A stretch of 64,000 bases of DNA from an uncultured Candidatus Saccharibacteria bacterium (GTDB lineage: Bacteria > Patescibacteriota > Saccharimonadia > Saccharimonadales > Saccharimonadaceae), in the NCBI GenBank assembly GCA_938036825.1, contig CALHWD010000005.1:62001-126000 (forward strand), read 5' to 3'. A program made the translations under genes and the position numbers. Positions 1 to 8,301 of the stretch are shown one piece after another. Within the stretch, counting starts at the first letter, position 1, and every line of letters begins with the position of its first letter. Below the pieces are notes generated by a model. That model was not told where the DNA came from. It searched no databases and was given only the letters and a program-made list of their open reading frames with translations.

Positions 1-1
1 G

Positions 2-1231
2 CGCGACATCTCATCTATCACACCGCACAGCCGGTCACAGGCGCACTACATTGGTACATCAGCCCAGGCGTCGCAATCACCACAGCCCGCACCAGCTCGC
101 ACTGCCTCTACTTCTTCAGCGCAGACCCAGCAGTCCTCATCTCAAAACAACCATACCGAGCAGCCAGCAGCGAGCGCACATCAGCCACAGCAACCAGACA
201 GCCAGCGCCCTGCTGGTGCACCGCGCCAGCCCACCGCCAACCAAAAGGCTGCTTGGCAGCAATACCACAGCGCTTGGCAAAACTACTATCAGCAGTATTA
301 TGAGCGCTACTACTTAGGCCAAGTCAAGAAGGCCGAGGAACGCCTGGCCGAGCAAGTCAAAGCTCACGACGCCGATGCGCCTAACGCCACCGCAGCCACC
401 ACTGATGAGCCAGAAGAGCTCACCCAAAGCCAAGCCATAGGCGACCTGCGCTCGCGCTTACTGAGCTCAATCCGCAACGGTGCAAACAAAGTCCGCCGCA
501 GCCGCCACTTCATCCCCGCCGTGGCTGGTATTTCCGTTATGGTGTTATTCTTAGCATTGCAGTACAATCGAGTCTTTTTCTCATACGTTGCGGCCTACAC
601 CTCACCGGGCGACCTCGATGCTCAGAGCTACATCATTAGCCCGTACGACTCGACCAACGTTGGCCCAGATCCCAAGCTTATCATTCCTAAGATCGCGGTA
701 GACGTACCCATCGTGTGGGATGCCAACGCCGCTAGCCAAGCCTCACTCAATGCCGCTATGGATAAGGGTGTCGTGTGGTTCAACATCCCTGGTGCCAATG
801 CGAAGCCTGGTGAAGTAGGGAACTTCGTCGTCTCAGGCCACTCGAGCAACGACTGGCTCGATAATGGTAAGTATAAGTTCATCTTCGCGCGGCTCGAGCA
901 AATGCAAAAGGGTGACAATATCTATGTCAATTACAACGGCAAGCGCTACACCTATACTGTCACTGGCTCGCAAGTCGTCAAACCGACCGATGTGCACGCG
1001 CTGCAAACCAACGCTACCAAGCCAACTATGACGCTCATCACTTGTGTGCCACTTGGTACCGACCTCAACCGCCTACTCGTCACAGCCGAGCAAGTCAGCC
1101 CTGACCCATCCTCCGCCAAAAAAGAAGCATCTCAAACCACTACCAACAGTGGCAGTAACAGCAAGAGTGCCATGCCAGGCAACTCACCAACCTTCGTCCA
1201 ACGGGTCGGCAACCTGTTTTCAGGGCGGTAA
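2..1231 (+). CDS. Sortase family transpeptidase, 5'-truncated by window edge
   Basis: The frame is already open at base 2, so the N-terminus lies outside the window. The visible part is a long low-complexity region rich in Pro, Gln, Ser and Ala, then a Tyr-rich stretch and a charged segment. A single membrane span follows (starting AVAGISVMVLFLAL), then an extracytoplasmic sortase domain. The catalytic His is in VSGHSSND and the catalytic Cys in LITCVPLG, with a downstream Arg in DLNRL, which is the sortase His-Cys-Arg triad. The C-terminal tail is Ser/Thr/Asn-rich. Sortases cleave sorting signals of secreted proteins and attach them to wall or pilus partners. The cytoplasmic Pro/Gln-rich N-terminus is unusually long for a sortase. 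Substrate specificity cannot be read from the sequence. A methionine just before the membrane span is not the likely start, because coding continues upstream. Confidence 0.88.
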   Translation, partial: RDISSITPHSRSQAHYIGTSAQASQSPQPAPARTASTSSAQTQQSSSQNNHTEQPAASAHQPQQPDSQRPAGAPRQPTANQKAAWQQYHSAWQNYYQQYYERYYLGQVKKAEERLAEQVKAHDADAPNATAATTDEPEELTQSQAIGDLRSRLLSSIRNGANKVRRSRHFIPAVAGISVMVLFLALQYNRVFFSYVAAYTSPGDLDAQSYIISPYDSTNVGPDPKLIIPKIAVDVPIVWDANAASQASLNAAMDKGVVWFNIPGANAKPGEVGNFVVSGHSSNDWLDNGKYKFIFARLEQMQKGDNIYVNYNGKRYTYTVTGSQVVKPTDVHALQTNATKPTMTLITCVPLGTDLNRLLVTAEQVSPDPSSAKKEASQTTTNSGSNSKSAMPGNSPTFVQRVGNLFSGR

Positions 1232-1243
1232 GTTAACTTTATA

Positions 1244-1290
1244 AACCAGTGTGGCATCTACGCTTGAAAGTGCGATATTTCTCACTGGTT
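1244..1290. repeat. 8-bp inverted repeat after the sortase gene
   Basis: AACCAGTG (1244-1251) and CACTGGTT (1283-1290) are perfect complements around a 31-nt loop just after the sortase stop codon. There is no U-run, so this is at most a weak 3' structure. The rest of 1291-1510 shows nothing I can name. Confidence 0.35.
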
Positions 1291-1516
1291 ACTCTGGTAG
1301 TTCGTATAGCAGTATAAAGACGAAGGAAAGTGTGCTATCGCGAAGAGATATGCGAATATGAGAGCGCATTGCCGAACCACATAGTGTCATAGCAACAAGA
1401 AAAGTACGTAGAAATAACAACGATTACTGGCTAACAGACCTGCTAGCGACCTCTGTTATCTTGGTGAATATCTCGTGAATCTTGCGGCTATTGCTTCTTG
1501 GAGCTTTCCTCGACAC

Positions 1517-1545
1517 TTGACGGAACGATCCTATATTGATATATA
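1517..1545 (+). promoter_or_regulatory. Cassette promoter, copy 1
   Basis: TTGACG (1517-1522), a 17-nt spacer and TATATA (1540-1545). The stretch from the spacer onward (TATATTGATATATATATTA) is nearly identical to 50981-50999, where the same TTGACG-17-TATATA layout precedes another small gene. Confidence 0.7.
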
Positions 1546-1556
1546 TATTAACTTTT

Positions 1557-1602
1557 GCTCGAAGTTTGGTTACAAGGGCAATAGTTGCCCTTTGCTTCGA
1601 GC
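1557..1602 (+). promoter_or_regulatory. Two-tier 5'-UTR hairpin, cassette copy 1
   Basis: Outer stem GCTCGAAG/CTTCGAGC (1557-1564, 1595-1602) encloses inner stem AAGGGCAA/TTGCCCTT (1574-1581, 1585-1592), separated by a 9-nt bulge on the 5' side and 2 nt on the 3' side. Copy 2 at 51011-51054 folds the same way with different bases, which is covariation. The hairpin ends about 15 nt before the AGGAGG Shine-Dalgarno at 1617-1622. Confidence 0.65.
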
Positions 1603-1630
1603 TCACTTCTTGAGAGAGGAGGTGAGAAGG

Positions 1631-1879
1631 ATGCCTGTAATTGTACTGTCAATCTTGATGGTTGTAGCTATGGCTGTAACCATTTATGGTTCAGCATTCC
1701 TCAGTCTAAGGGTAACACTCTTTGGACTAGGAATTACAGTTGCCTTTTCGTTGACGATCAGTATGTACGTAAACAGCTATATTGTAGCTATTTGCGTCAT
1801 CCCAGTCACGGCGATAATCTCCATGTTTGGATGGGAGTGTAGTAGCTTCCTGCAAGATCTGGAGACGAGGGGCTCCTAG
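1631..1879 (+). CDS. Small hydrophobic membrane protein (cassette cargo, copy 1)
   Basis: An 82-residue protein starting MPVIVLSILMVVAMAV, with three predicted membrane spans (about 1-20, 26-45, 50-68) and a short charged tail (LQDLETRGS). The start at 1631 is chosen because AGGAGG lies 8 nt upstream; the frame is open further upstream but would include the promoter and hairpin. I do not recognise a family. The gene sits between a promoter/hairpin leader and a structured 3' element (1878-2000), both of which recur at 50966-51394 around an unrelated ORF. The stop codon TAG overlaps the first paired bases of the 3' element. The gene is AT-richer than its neighbours. Function is unknown; holin-like, toxin-like or membrane-regulator roles are all possible and none is supported. 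Confidence 0.6.
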   Translation: MPVIVLSILMVVAMAVTIYGSAFLSLRVTLFGLGITVAFSLTISMYVNSYIVAICVIPVTAIISMFGWECSSFLQDLETRGS

Positions 1880-2000
1880 CCCATCAACATAGCTCACTAA
1901 ACTCGTGTCTCAATCTGATCGCAGTGCATTCTATTGCACTCTCGGGTTGAGCGATTAATCCGGGTTCAGTTTGAGTATGGTTGGTGGGCTATGTTTTTTG
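1878..2000 (+). ncRNA. Structured 3' element with terminator, cassette copy 1
   Basis: A closing stem pairs AGCCCATCAA (1878-1887) with TTGGTGGGCT (1981-1990). Inside are AGTGCA/TGCACT (1923-1928, 1935-1940) and CGGGTT/AATCCG (1943-1948, 1957-1962), plus an irregular second helix that includes CATA/TATG and CTCA/TGAG. A run of six T at 1994-1999 follows, so it probably ends the transcript. Copy 2 (51280-51394) keeps every one of these helices with compensatory base changes. It may act only as a terminator, or may also stabilise, regulate or serve as a separate RNA. Confidence 0.65.
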
Positions 2001-2080
2001 GTTTTGTTAATTATTCTATGGATTGCACTACTCGACAACGACAAGTTTATCGCTAGTGTTATCGAGGGCTGTGGTAACGC

Positions 2081-3553
2081 TTAGTTGTCGTTCACAATCT
2101 TCGTCTGGCGCAGCGCCACGCTATCCTTCGTCTTGACGAAGCTATAGAGGTAGCGCTGGTTTTGTGAGAGGACAACAGGGAGATCGAGCGCCGAGGTAGT
2201 GATGCGCTGCTGGTTGGCACCATCAAAGTCGTAGAGGTGTACACCACCGTGCGTGAATGTAAAGTGGTAGCCATCAATCCAGTTGATGTCGCGCGTTAGT
2301 GGCTGGGGGAGCTTGATGGTGGAAGATTTGAGCAGCTCGAGGTCGTACGTCATCAAGTTCGCATCATTATACACACAGGCGAAGCGGTGCCCACCGCGCG
2401 AGAAATCGACATGGCTAATGCCACCAGGCATACTGAGGCTAGCGACGGACTTGAGGCTGCTTGCTGTACGTGAATCACTCGCGGCATGCGAGGTACTGCT
2501 GAGAATCTCAGCCGTCTCACCATAGGCGATAACGTAGTATACTTTGTCGTAATATTTCTCGATGCGGAAGTGGAGTGGTGCCACGCCATCATCGGCATAG
2601 CTGCGGACAGTGCGAGGCTTGGTGGTGCCAATAGTGAGGTAGCCAGCGGTGCGCTGCTTGGTGGTGTGGTCGAGTTTGGTGGTATAGGTGACGGTAGTGT
2701 CGCTGTAGAGCGCAAACTCAGCCACGTTACTAACGAGTGGGCCGGTGATGGTCGTGTCGCCGAGGCTTGCTTGGCGCAGGTCTCCCTCATCAGTGAGGAC
2801 GAAGAGCTTGCGGCTGTCACCCTGCGAGAATTTAGCAGCAGCAACATCCACACCAAGCTGCCGCGTGACATTCTCGAGCTTGTGGCTACCCTGCGTGTCG
2901 AGAACGAGCCACTCGGTCTTGTCACCATTGTAGGTGTGTTTGATTGTCACATAGCGGTTGTCCTTATCCCACGAGTCGAGAGTGAAGGTTTGGTGTTCGG
3001 TATTGTCTGGCGCAGTGTAGTGCGCACTGTCGAGTGTGATATTCGTCGTCTGTGGGTTGTCGCCACTGAGATCGGCCAGAGTAACGGTGGGCTTGTGCGC
3101 AGACGGAGTGAAGACGAGGTAGCGATTATTACCTGAAGCAATGGCGCTTGACGCACCACTAGCAGTTGCGACATTCTTATGACTCGGATTACTGGAGATA
3201 AGCCGGGCGTAGTCGAGCCATAGCACACTGCCGGGCTTCACATCCACCGTCTTGTGCCAGTCGCGGTAGCCCTCACGCTGGATAGTGACGTTGCGTTGAC
3301 CAGCCGAGAGGGTAAGCTTACTAGGCGTCTCGTTGCTGAGGCGGGTTTGGTCTACCGTCACTTGGGCACCATCAGGGTGAGTATCAAACTGCACCAGGCC
3401 GCCCTGCACAACCTTACCACTCGACCAATTCAGCCGGTACCCCTGTATTGCATAGGCAAAAATCACGACGGTGAAGATAACAGTCAGCACCATCATGCTA
3501 TAAATCAATGTCAGATGGACGCGTTGGCGTCGCTTTCGTTGTTGCGTATCCAT
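2081..3553 (-). CDS. PEGA-domain membrane-anchored protein with propeller-like C-terminus
   Basis: A 490-residue protein. A basic N-terminus (RKRRQR) precedes one membrane span (about residues 13-35). A PEGA-type beta domain follows at about 50-115, with the signature run GLVQFDTHPDGAQVTVDQ, then TPSKLTLSAGQRNVTI and GYRDWHKTVDV. Residues 130-490 are beta-rich with repeated YVTIKH/KLFVLTDEGD-type strands, suggesting a degenerate propeller exposed outside the cell. PEGA domains are common in surface proteins; no enzymatic residues are evident. A TATAAT (3560-3565) lies 6 nt before the ATG, so the mRNA is probably leaderless. A role as a surface or envelope sensor or binding protein is inference. 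Confidence 0.75.
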   Translation of the reverse strand: MDTQQRKRRQRVHLTLIYSMMVLTVIFTVVIFAYAIQGYRLNWSSGKVVQGGLVQFDTHPDGAQVTVDQTRLSNETPSKLTLSAGQRNVTIQREGYRDWHKTVDVKPGSVLWLDYARLISSNPSHKNVATASGASSAIASGNNRYLVFTPSAHKPTVTLADLSGDNPQTTNITLDSAHYTAPDNTEHQTFTLDSWDKDNRYVTIKHTYNGDKTEWLVLDTQGSHKLENVTRQLGVDVAAAKFSQGDSRKLFVLTDEGDLRQASLGDTTITGPLVSNVAEFALYSDTTVTYTTKLDHTTKQRTAGYLTIGTTKPRTVRSYADDGVAPLHFRIEKYYDKVYYVIAYGETAEILSSTSHAASDSRTASSLKSVASLSMPGGISHVDFSRGGHRFACVYNDANLMTYDLELLKSSTIKLPQPLTRDINWIDGYHFTFTHGGVHLYDFDGANQQRITTSALDLPVVLSQNQRYLYSFVKTKDSVALRQTKIVNDN

Positions 3554-3677
3554 GACAACATTATACCATGGCTGAAGAGAAGTAGGATGTGCTGCGCGTT
3601 GAGAGAAGATAGGCTCGGCCGCGCGTCAAGCTCGTGTATTTCGTCCCGAGGATTTTATACAAAACAGCTCCCACCTC

Positions 3678-3707
3678 TTGCAAAATCTCTTATGCTTAGA
3701 GTATTAT
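3678..3707 (+). promoter_or_regulatory. Sigma-70-type promoter for the DUF4367-like gene
   Basis: TTGCAA (3678-3683), 18-nt spacer, TATTAT (3702-3707). A Shine-Dalgarno-like AAGGGGGAT follows before the ATG at 3742. Confidence 0.55.
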
Positions 3708-3741
3708 ACGATCAAAGAGGGAACAAGGGGGATATACTATT

Positions 3742-5244
3742 ATGCGTCATACGACGGCCACATATGGTGAGCACATGCCTAAGCGGGCAGCTAGGAAAGC
3801 TGCCGTTCGCCAAGATATACAGAGGTCAAAGCAGCATCGCACGAGCAAATCAGAGCGGCAACCTGTACTATACGGGCCTGAGCTAAAGATCATTCATACC
3901 CCGCGCGCTCGCTCTACAGCAGTCAAGGCGGCTCAGAAGCATATCTCAGAAATCATCCCGGCAACCAAGGTGGTACAGACAGCTCAAGCGGCCATAGCGA
4001 CGCCGCAATCATCTACAAAGAACCAGTCACGGGTAGCTAGGGGAGTCGCTCAAACCACTCCACCGCACCCCGCGCACCAGCTGGCCACACTCCATGCAGC
4101 CACGCCGCAAAAAACAACGGCACCACATCGCACTACAACACCAACTGCGCACATCACCAAACATCATCGGCCAGTGGCGGTGCAGCCTATCGCATCATCT
4201 CAGCCCAGCACGCCGCGCCAGCTACGGAAGCGACAACCCGTGACGATCTCGCCACTCTCGGTTCAGCCAACAATACCCTCATCGTCCCATGCGCAAACCC
4301 CACACCGCACTGCTCAGCAGACGTCCACCCAGCCTGGCGCGCCACGCAGTATGGATTTTGTATTCGTACCATCAGAGATAGAACCACCCAGTGCCGCTAA
4401 ACGCCATAACACGCCACCATCGTCACAACTAGCACGTGTGCTTGCCACCGAGCAAGTCGAGCAGACGCAAACCCAGGCCACGCAGCCAGTTATACCAATT
4501 GGCCTACCCACACTCAATCTCGCCGAGCTTGCCGCCCAACCACTGGTAGCACAGCCTTCTGGGATGCCTCAAGGTGAGGTGTGGTGGCCACCAGCTGAGC
4601 CAGAGCTCACCACTACGGAGAATATCCCCGTTGGCACACTGCCGCGTAGCGTTCTTCCACAGCAGAGTAAGAAGTCTGTAGCCACGCCCAGACCCAAACA
4701 TCGCAAGCTCTTCACTAGTAACCGCCGCACCAACGAACCTACCACCAGCGTCGCACCACCACCGGCTCGGCAGCCAGCGGCGCGCCACTGGGGTCGGCAT
4801 CTCAGCGTTGCTGGGGCGATGGTGGCACTGCTTGCCTTTGGCGGCTATCTGACATACCACAACATGCCTGCCATTGCCACACGCATGGCCGCTGCTCAGG
4901 CTGGCATTAATGCATCGTTCCCGTCGTATCAGCCGAGTGGCTATAGCTTGGCGGGCGGTATATCGCAGCAGCAGGGGAGTGTCTTAATGAAGTTCGCCGC
5001 CAACGCTGGCCCAGGCACCTTTACTCTCACGCAAAGCCGGTCAGATTGGGATTCCAGCGCTGTCCTAGCCAACTACGTTTTGCCCAGCTTTGGCCGCAAC
5101 TTCGCCACCACCACCAGCCGTGGCCTCACTATCTATAGCACCCACAATGCCGCCGCATGGGTTAATGGCGGCATCCTCTACACTATCAAGGGCAACGCAC
5201 CCCTGTCGAGCGAACAGGTAGCGCGGATTGCAGCGAGCATGTGA
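3742..5244 (+). CDS. Membrane protein with Pro/Thr/Gln-rich cytoplasmic region and DUF4367-like C-terminus
   Basis: 500 residues. About 350 N-terminal residues are low-complexity and basic (many Pro, Thr, Gln, His), followed by one membrane span (starting LSVAGAMVALLAFGG) and a folded ~120-residue outer domain. That domain runs from FPSYQPSGYSLAGG through SRSDWDSSAVLANYV and SRGLTIYSTHNAAAWVNGG to APLSSEQVARIAASM. The pattern resembles DUF4367, known from sporulation and envelope proteins; the family call is from memory of the pattern. An alternative start at 3775 (MPKRAARK) is possible, but AAGGGGGAT is better placed for 3742. The stop is UGA. The long disordered cytoplasmic part resembles the tails on the sortase, the second kinase and the second response regulator in this window. 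Confidence 0.7.
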   Translation: MRHTTATYGEHMPKRAARKAAVRQDIQRSKQHRTSKSERQPVLYGPELKIIHTPRARSTAVKAAQKHISEIIPATKVVQTAQAAIATPQSSTKNQSRVARGVAQTTPPHPAHQLATLHAATPQKTTAPHRTTTPTAHITKHHRPVAVQPIASSQPSTPRQLRKRQPVTISPLSVQPTIPSSSHAQTPHRTAQQTSTQPGAPRSMDFVFVPSEIEPPSAAKRHNTPPSSQLARVLATEQVEQTQTQATQPVIPIGLPTLNLAELAAQPLVAQPSGMPQGEVWWPPAEPELTTTENIPVGTLPRSVLPQQSKKSVATPRPKHRKLFTSNRRTNEPTTSVAPPPARQPAARHWGRHLSVAGAMVALLAFGGYLTYHNMPAIATRMAAAQAGINASFPSYQPSGYSLAGGISQQQGSVLMKFAANAGPGTFTLTQSRSDWDSSAVLANYVLPSFGRNFATTTSRGLTIYSTHNAAAWVNGGILYTIKGNAPLSSEQVARIAASM

Positions 5245-5259
5245 ATCTCTTGCGAGTCT

Positions 5260-5400
5260 GCATTTCTCCCATCACTTCATCCGATGGAGTATGGAAACAG
5301 ATTGCAAATAATCTGTTTTCAGCCCTGGCAGCAAGAGGTCGATGCCTGGGAGACATCGACCCTTATAGCGTTCCGGAGGAGGGAGCGATGGGAGAAGCGC
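5260..5400 (+). repeat. Four-copy structured element, copy 1
   Basis: The outer stem pairs GCATTTCTCCCATC (5260-5273) with GATGGGAGAAGC (5387-5398). Inside is hairpin AACAGATT/AATCTGTT, then the conserved CAGCCC, GCAAGAGGTCGAT, hairpin GGTCGAT/ATCGACC, CTTATAGCGTTCC and GGAGGGAG. The same order of blocks recurs at 8820-8985, 49736-49878 and 55609-55754. It lies upstream of gltX, but the gltX -10 box (5450-5455) is downstream of it, so it is not the gltX leader. Confidence 0.7.
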
Positions 5401-5462
5401 AGGCTATGGCCAAAATCATGCCATTCTGAGATTGTCGCAGTTCATCTGCTATACTTATCCAT

Positions 5463-6932
5463 ATGAGTAACGAAACATCATCTGATACACCATCTTCGCA
5501 TGCCACTACCATTCGCACCCGCTTTGCACCAAGCCCCACGGGGTATATCCATGTGGGTAATGTGCGCGCAGCGCTCTTTCCGTGGCTGCTCACGCGCCAG
5601 CAGGGTGGGAAATTCGTCTTGCGCATTGAGGATACCGACCGCGCTCGCTTTGTACCTGGGGCGGAGGATCTGATTCTCGATACACTCGACTGGCTTGGGC
5701 TAGACTGGGACGAAGGCCCACGCGTTGGCGGTGAGGCTGGGCCATACCATCAGTCGGAGCGCCTCGCCATCTACCACCGCTGGGCACAAAAGCTCATCGA
5801 CAAAGGCCTGGCCTATGCCGACCCCTACACCCCAGAGGAAGTCCAAGGCTTTCGCGAGGAAGCCCGGGCTGCCAAGAAGGCCTTTTTATACCGCGACTAT
5901 CGCCCCACCAATCCACCAGAGTGGGATGGTACCCAGCCACTGCGCTTCAAGGTAGCCGAGCCCCAGCGCTACACCTGGCACGACCCCGTGATGGGTGAGC
6001 TCTCTGCTGGGCCAGAAGCGCTCGATGACTTCATCCTCATCAAGGCCGATGGCTACCCCACATACAACTTCGCTCACATTGTCGACGACGCCGAGATGGG
6101 TATTACCCACGTCATCCGCGGACTAGAATATATTTCCAGCATTCCACGCTACCTCAGCCTATACGATGCGTTGGAGCTTGAGCCACCAGTACTAGCCTGC
6201 CTGCCACACATCATGGCACCGGATGGCAAGAAAAAGCTTGGCAAGCGCGATGGTGCCAAGAGCGTCACCGACTACCGCACCGATGGTATTTTGCCCGAGG
6301 CAATGCTCAACTTCCTCGCCTCGCTGGGCTGGAATGATGGCACCGAGCAAGAGATCTTTAGCAAGGAGGAACTGATCGAGAAATTCAGCCTCGAGCGCGT
6401 CCAGCGCAGTGGTGCCCGCTTCGACGAAAAGCGCCTCCTGTGGATGAATGGCCAATGGATCCGCCGCCTATCGCTCGATGACCTCTACGGGCGGGTTAAG
6501 CACTACTGGCCAGCCAGTGCCGCCACTGCCAGCGAAGCATACAAAAAGCAGGTGCTCACCCTGGCGCAAGACCGCCTTAAGACCTTGGCCGAGCTGCCAA
6601 TGCTAAGCCGCTACTTCTTCGAAGAGCCCACCATCAACGAAGAGCTCATTACCACCAACAAGCCTCTGCGCAAACTAACAGGCGAGCAGCGTCGAGAGCT
6701 CCTCACCACAGCCCACGCCGCTCTGACTCAGCAGCACACATGGACGCCAAGTGCTATCCAAGACACCCTCAACCAGCTCCTCGAGACCACTGGCCACAAG
6801 CCTGGCGTGCTCTTTAGCCTCATTCGCATCGCCACCACCTGGGCGCCCTTTAGCCCCCAGCTAAATGACACGCTGGCGCTGCTTGGCAAGGAGCGGACGC
6901 TGGCGCGAATTGAGCAGTATCTTGGGCGATAA
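5463..6932 (+). CDS. gltX: Glutamate--tRNA ligase
   Basis: 489 residues, normal length for a class I bacterial GluRS, which charges tRNA-Glu with glutamate using ATP. The HIGH-type motif is in FAPSPTGYIHVGNVRAALF near residue 22 and the KMSKS-type motif is KKLGKRDG. The Rossmann fold also contains RIEDTDRAR and FAHIVDDAEMGITHVIRG, and the C-terminal helical anticodon-binding region is intact. A TATACT (5450-5455) lies 7 nt before the ATG, so the mRNA is probably leaderless. A strong terminator follows at 6951-6978. The cognate tRNA-Glu(UUC) is at 13825-13899. Whether the enzyme also charges tRNA-Gln, as happens where an amidotransferase operates, cannot be judged here. Confidence 0.95.
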   Translation: MSNETSSDTPSSHATTIRTRFAPSPTGYIHVGNVRAALFPWLLTRQQGGKFVLRIEDTDRARFVPGAEDLILDTLDWLGLDWDEGPRVGGEAGPYHQSERLAIYHRWAQKLIDKGLAYADPYTPEEVQGFREEARAAKKAFLYRDYRPTNPPEWDGTQPLRFKVAEPQRYTWHDPVMGELSAGPEALDDFILIKADGYPTYNFAHIVDDAEMGITHVIRGLEYISSIPRYLSLYDALELEPPVLACLPHIMAPDGKKKLGKRDGAKSVTDYRTDGILPEAMLNFLASLGWNDGTEQEIFSKEELIEKFSLERVQRSGARFDEKRLLWMNGQWIRRLSLDDLYGRVKHYWPASAATASEAYKKQVLTLAQDRLKTLAELPMLSRYFFEEPTINEELITTNKPLRKLTGEQRRELLTTAHAALTQQHTWTPSAIQDTLNQLLETTGHKPGVLFSLIRIATTWAPFSPQLNDTLALLGKERTLARIEQYLGR

Positions 6933-6950
6933 CGCGCTCCGCATCGCACA

Positions 6951-6978
6951 AAAAACCGGCTCTCCCAGCCGGTTTTTG
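6951..6978 (+). terminator. Intrinsic terminator after gltX
   Basis: AAAAACCGGC and GCCGGTTTTT form a GC-rich stem with flanking A and T runs, so it can end transcripts in both directions. Confidence 0.85.
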
Positions 6979-7133
6979 CTTGAACAAATAATTGCGTCAT
7001 GAGCAAAAAATAATAGCAATAACAGGGGTAAGGGAGCTGCCCGCGAATACACGATGGTACTCAAGCGGGCAGCCCCGGTGGATAGAAGGGCCATGCCTAT
7101 GCTATTCCATAGGCCGGCGTGAGGCTTGAGATA

Positions 7134-8084
7134 TCAAGCCTTTTTTGGTTCCTTGCTGAGGCCAGGAGCTGGACTACTGTCATCCTGCATCGCTTGAGAC
7201 AGCGACCCCCATGCGCGGACTTCATCCTCAGTCTCATTAAGGATAAAGGGGAGAGAGGACACTCTCGAAGCGCGGTCAGCTTCAGCAGCCACCAGGGCTT
7301 CTCGCTCCTCACGAGAGCGGCGTAGCGCTTCCTCGGTCGCTTTGCGCTCGGCTTCAATACGCCACCGCTCTTTAGCGGCAGCGTAAGCAGCCTTAAGGCG
7401 GTCAATCTCGTCTTGTATATAGCCATACAAGACATCGAAGGCGCGGCGTCGATACTCCTCAGGTGAGGGGAGTTTGGCGCTATACTCTCTACCAATGAAC
7501 TCTATGAGCTCTGGGTTGCGACGAACAACGCAAGTGACGGACTCACCATGGATACTAACTACCCCAGTATTGATCCTGCCAACAGATACCCCAGCCCCAG
7601 CCTCCAAACTCTTACGAGCATTCTGAGAGAGGCCAGATTGAAGTAGCCATCGTATACACCGGACAACTGGGTAGTTGAAATCTATGATTTGAATCTCGTT
7701 CTCGAATTGCTGGTGCCTCGTCCTGTATCGTCGCCAGTTGCTGATCATAGAGCGGATATAGTGCCCAGTCATAAGAACAGCCGGAACAACAAGAAGTATC
7801 AACCCTGATAGCGACCACGATGATGCGCATCCACTGATACCAGCAGCCAGTGCTGTTGCTGTGGTTTTGCGAGCGTCTAAAAGCGCTGCAATTCGTAGTT
7901 GGTCAACATACTCATGCCAATCAACTTCACCGTCACTCCATGCCCAATGAAGAGCGAATAAGCGTCTCTCCTGGTCGCTCACACCTTCCACCCATGAGGC
8001 TTTATCAGTGTGACGACTGTAGTCACCGCAACCAGTCCACTCTCCGTCTACATAGAATCTACCGCAATGAATCTCAAGGAACAT
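7134..8084 (-). CDS. Hypothetical membrane protein with coiled coil
   Basis: 316 residues, no recognised family. The N-terminal ~90 residues are soluble (starting MFLEIHCGRFYVDGEWTGCG). One or two membrane segments lie at about 92-125 (SLSGLILLVVPAVLMTG). Then a globular region with SVGRINTGVVSIHGESV follows, and a highly charged helix or coiled coil at about 230-285 (DEIDRLKAAYAAAKERW onward). AAAGGGGAAG is well placed before the ATG, and TTGACA (8138-8143) with CATATT gives a plausible promoter. It is transcribed against gltX and stops near the shared terminator region. Confidence 0.65.
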   Translation of the reverse strand: MFLEIHCGRFYVDGEWTGCGDYSRHTDKASWVEGVSDQERRLFALHWAWSDGEVDWHEYVDQLRIAALLDARKTTATALAAGISGCASSWSLSGLILLVVPAVLMTGHYIRSMISNWRRYRTRHQQFENEIQIIDFNYPVVRCIRWLLQSGLSQNARKSLEAGAGVSVGRINTGVVSIHGESVTCVVRRNPELIEFIGREYSAKLPSPEEYRRRAFDVLYGYIQDEIDRLKAAYAAAKERWRIEAERKATEEALRRSREEREALVAAEADRASRVSSLPFILNETEDEVRAWGSLSQAMQDDSSPAPGLSKEPKKA

Positions 8085-8114
8085 ATTCTCTTCCCCTTTC
8101 TATCTGTAGAGAGA

Positions 8115-8143
8115 ATATGAAAGAAATTATATATATCTGTCAA
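8115..8143 (-). promoter_or_regulatory. Promoter for the 7134-8084 gene
   Basis: On the minus strand TTGACA (8143-8138) is followed after 17-18 nt by TCATAT/CATATT (8120-8114). Confidence 0.55.
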
Positions 8144-8301
8144 GGCCCTATTGCTGCGCTATTTACAACGATACAGAGGTGGCAGCTCACTGTCGCCTTA
8201 AAATATCATGCTACTTGCTGGTATGGTAGCAGCCCGGCTGCGATGGGCGCTTTGCTATTCTCGCCAAGTGGTATTCACGCTACAGGGAGATTGCCGCGCA
8301 G

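Noticed and set aside
5260..5400. Element copy 1 as a gltX leader or T-box
   Set aside because: The gltX -10 box lies downstream of the element and no T-box motif is present.
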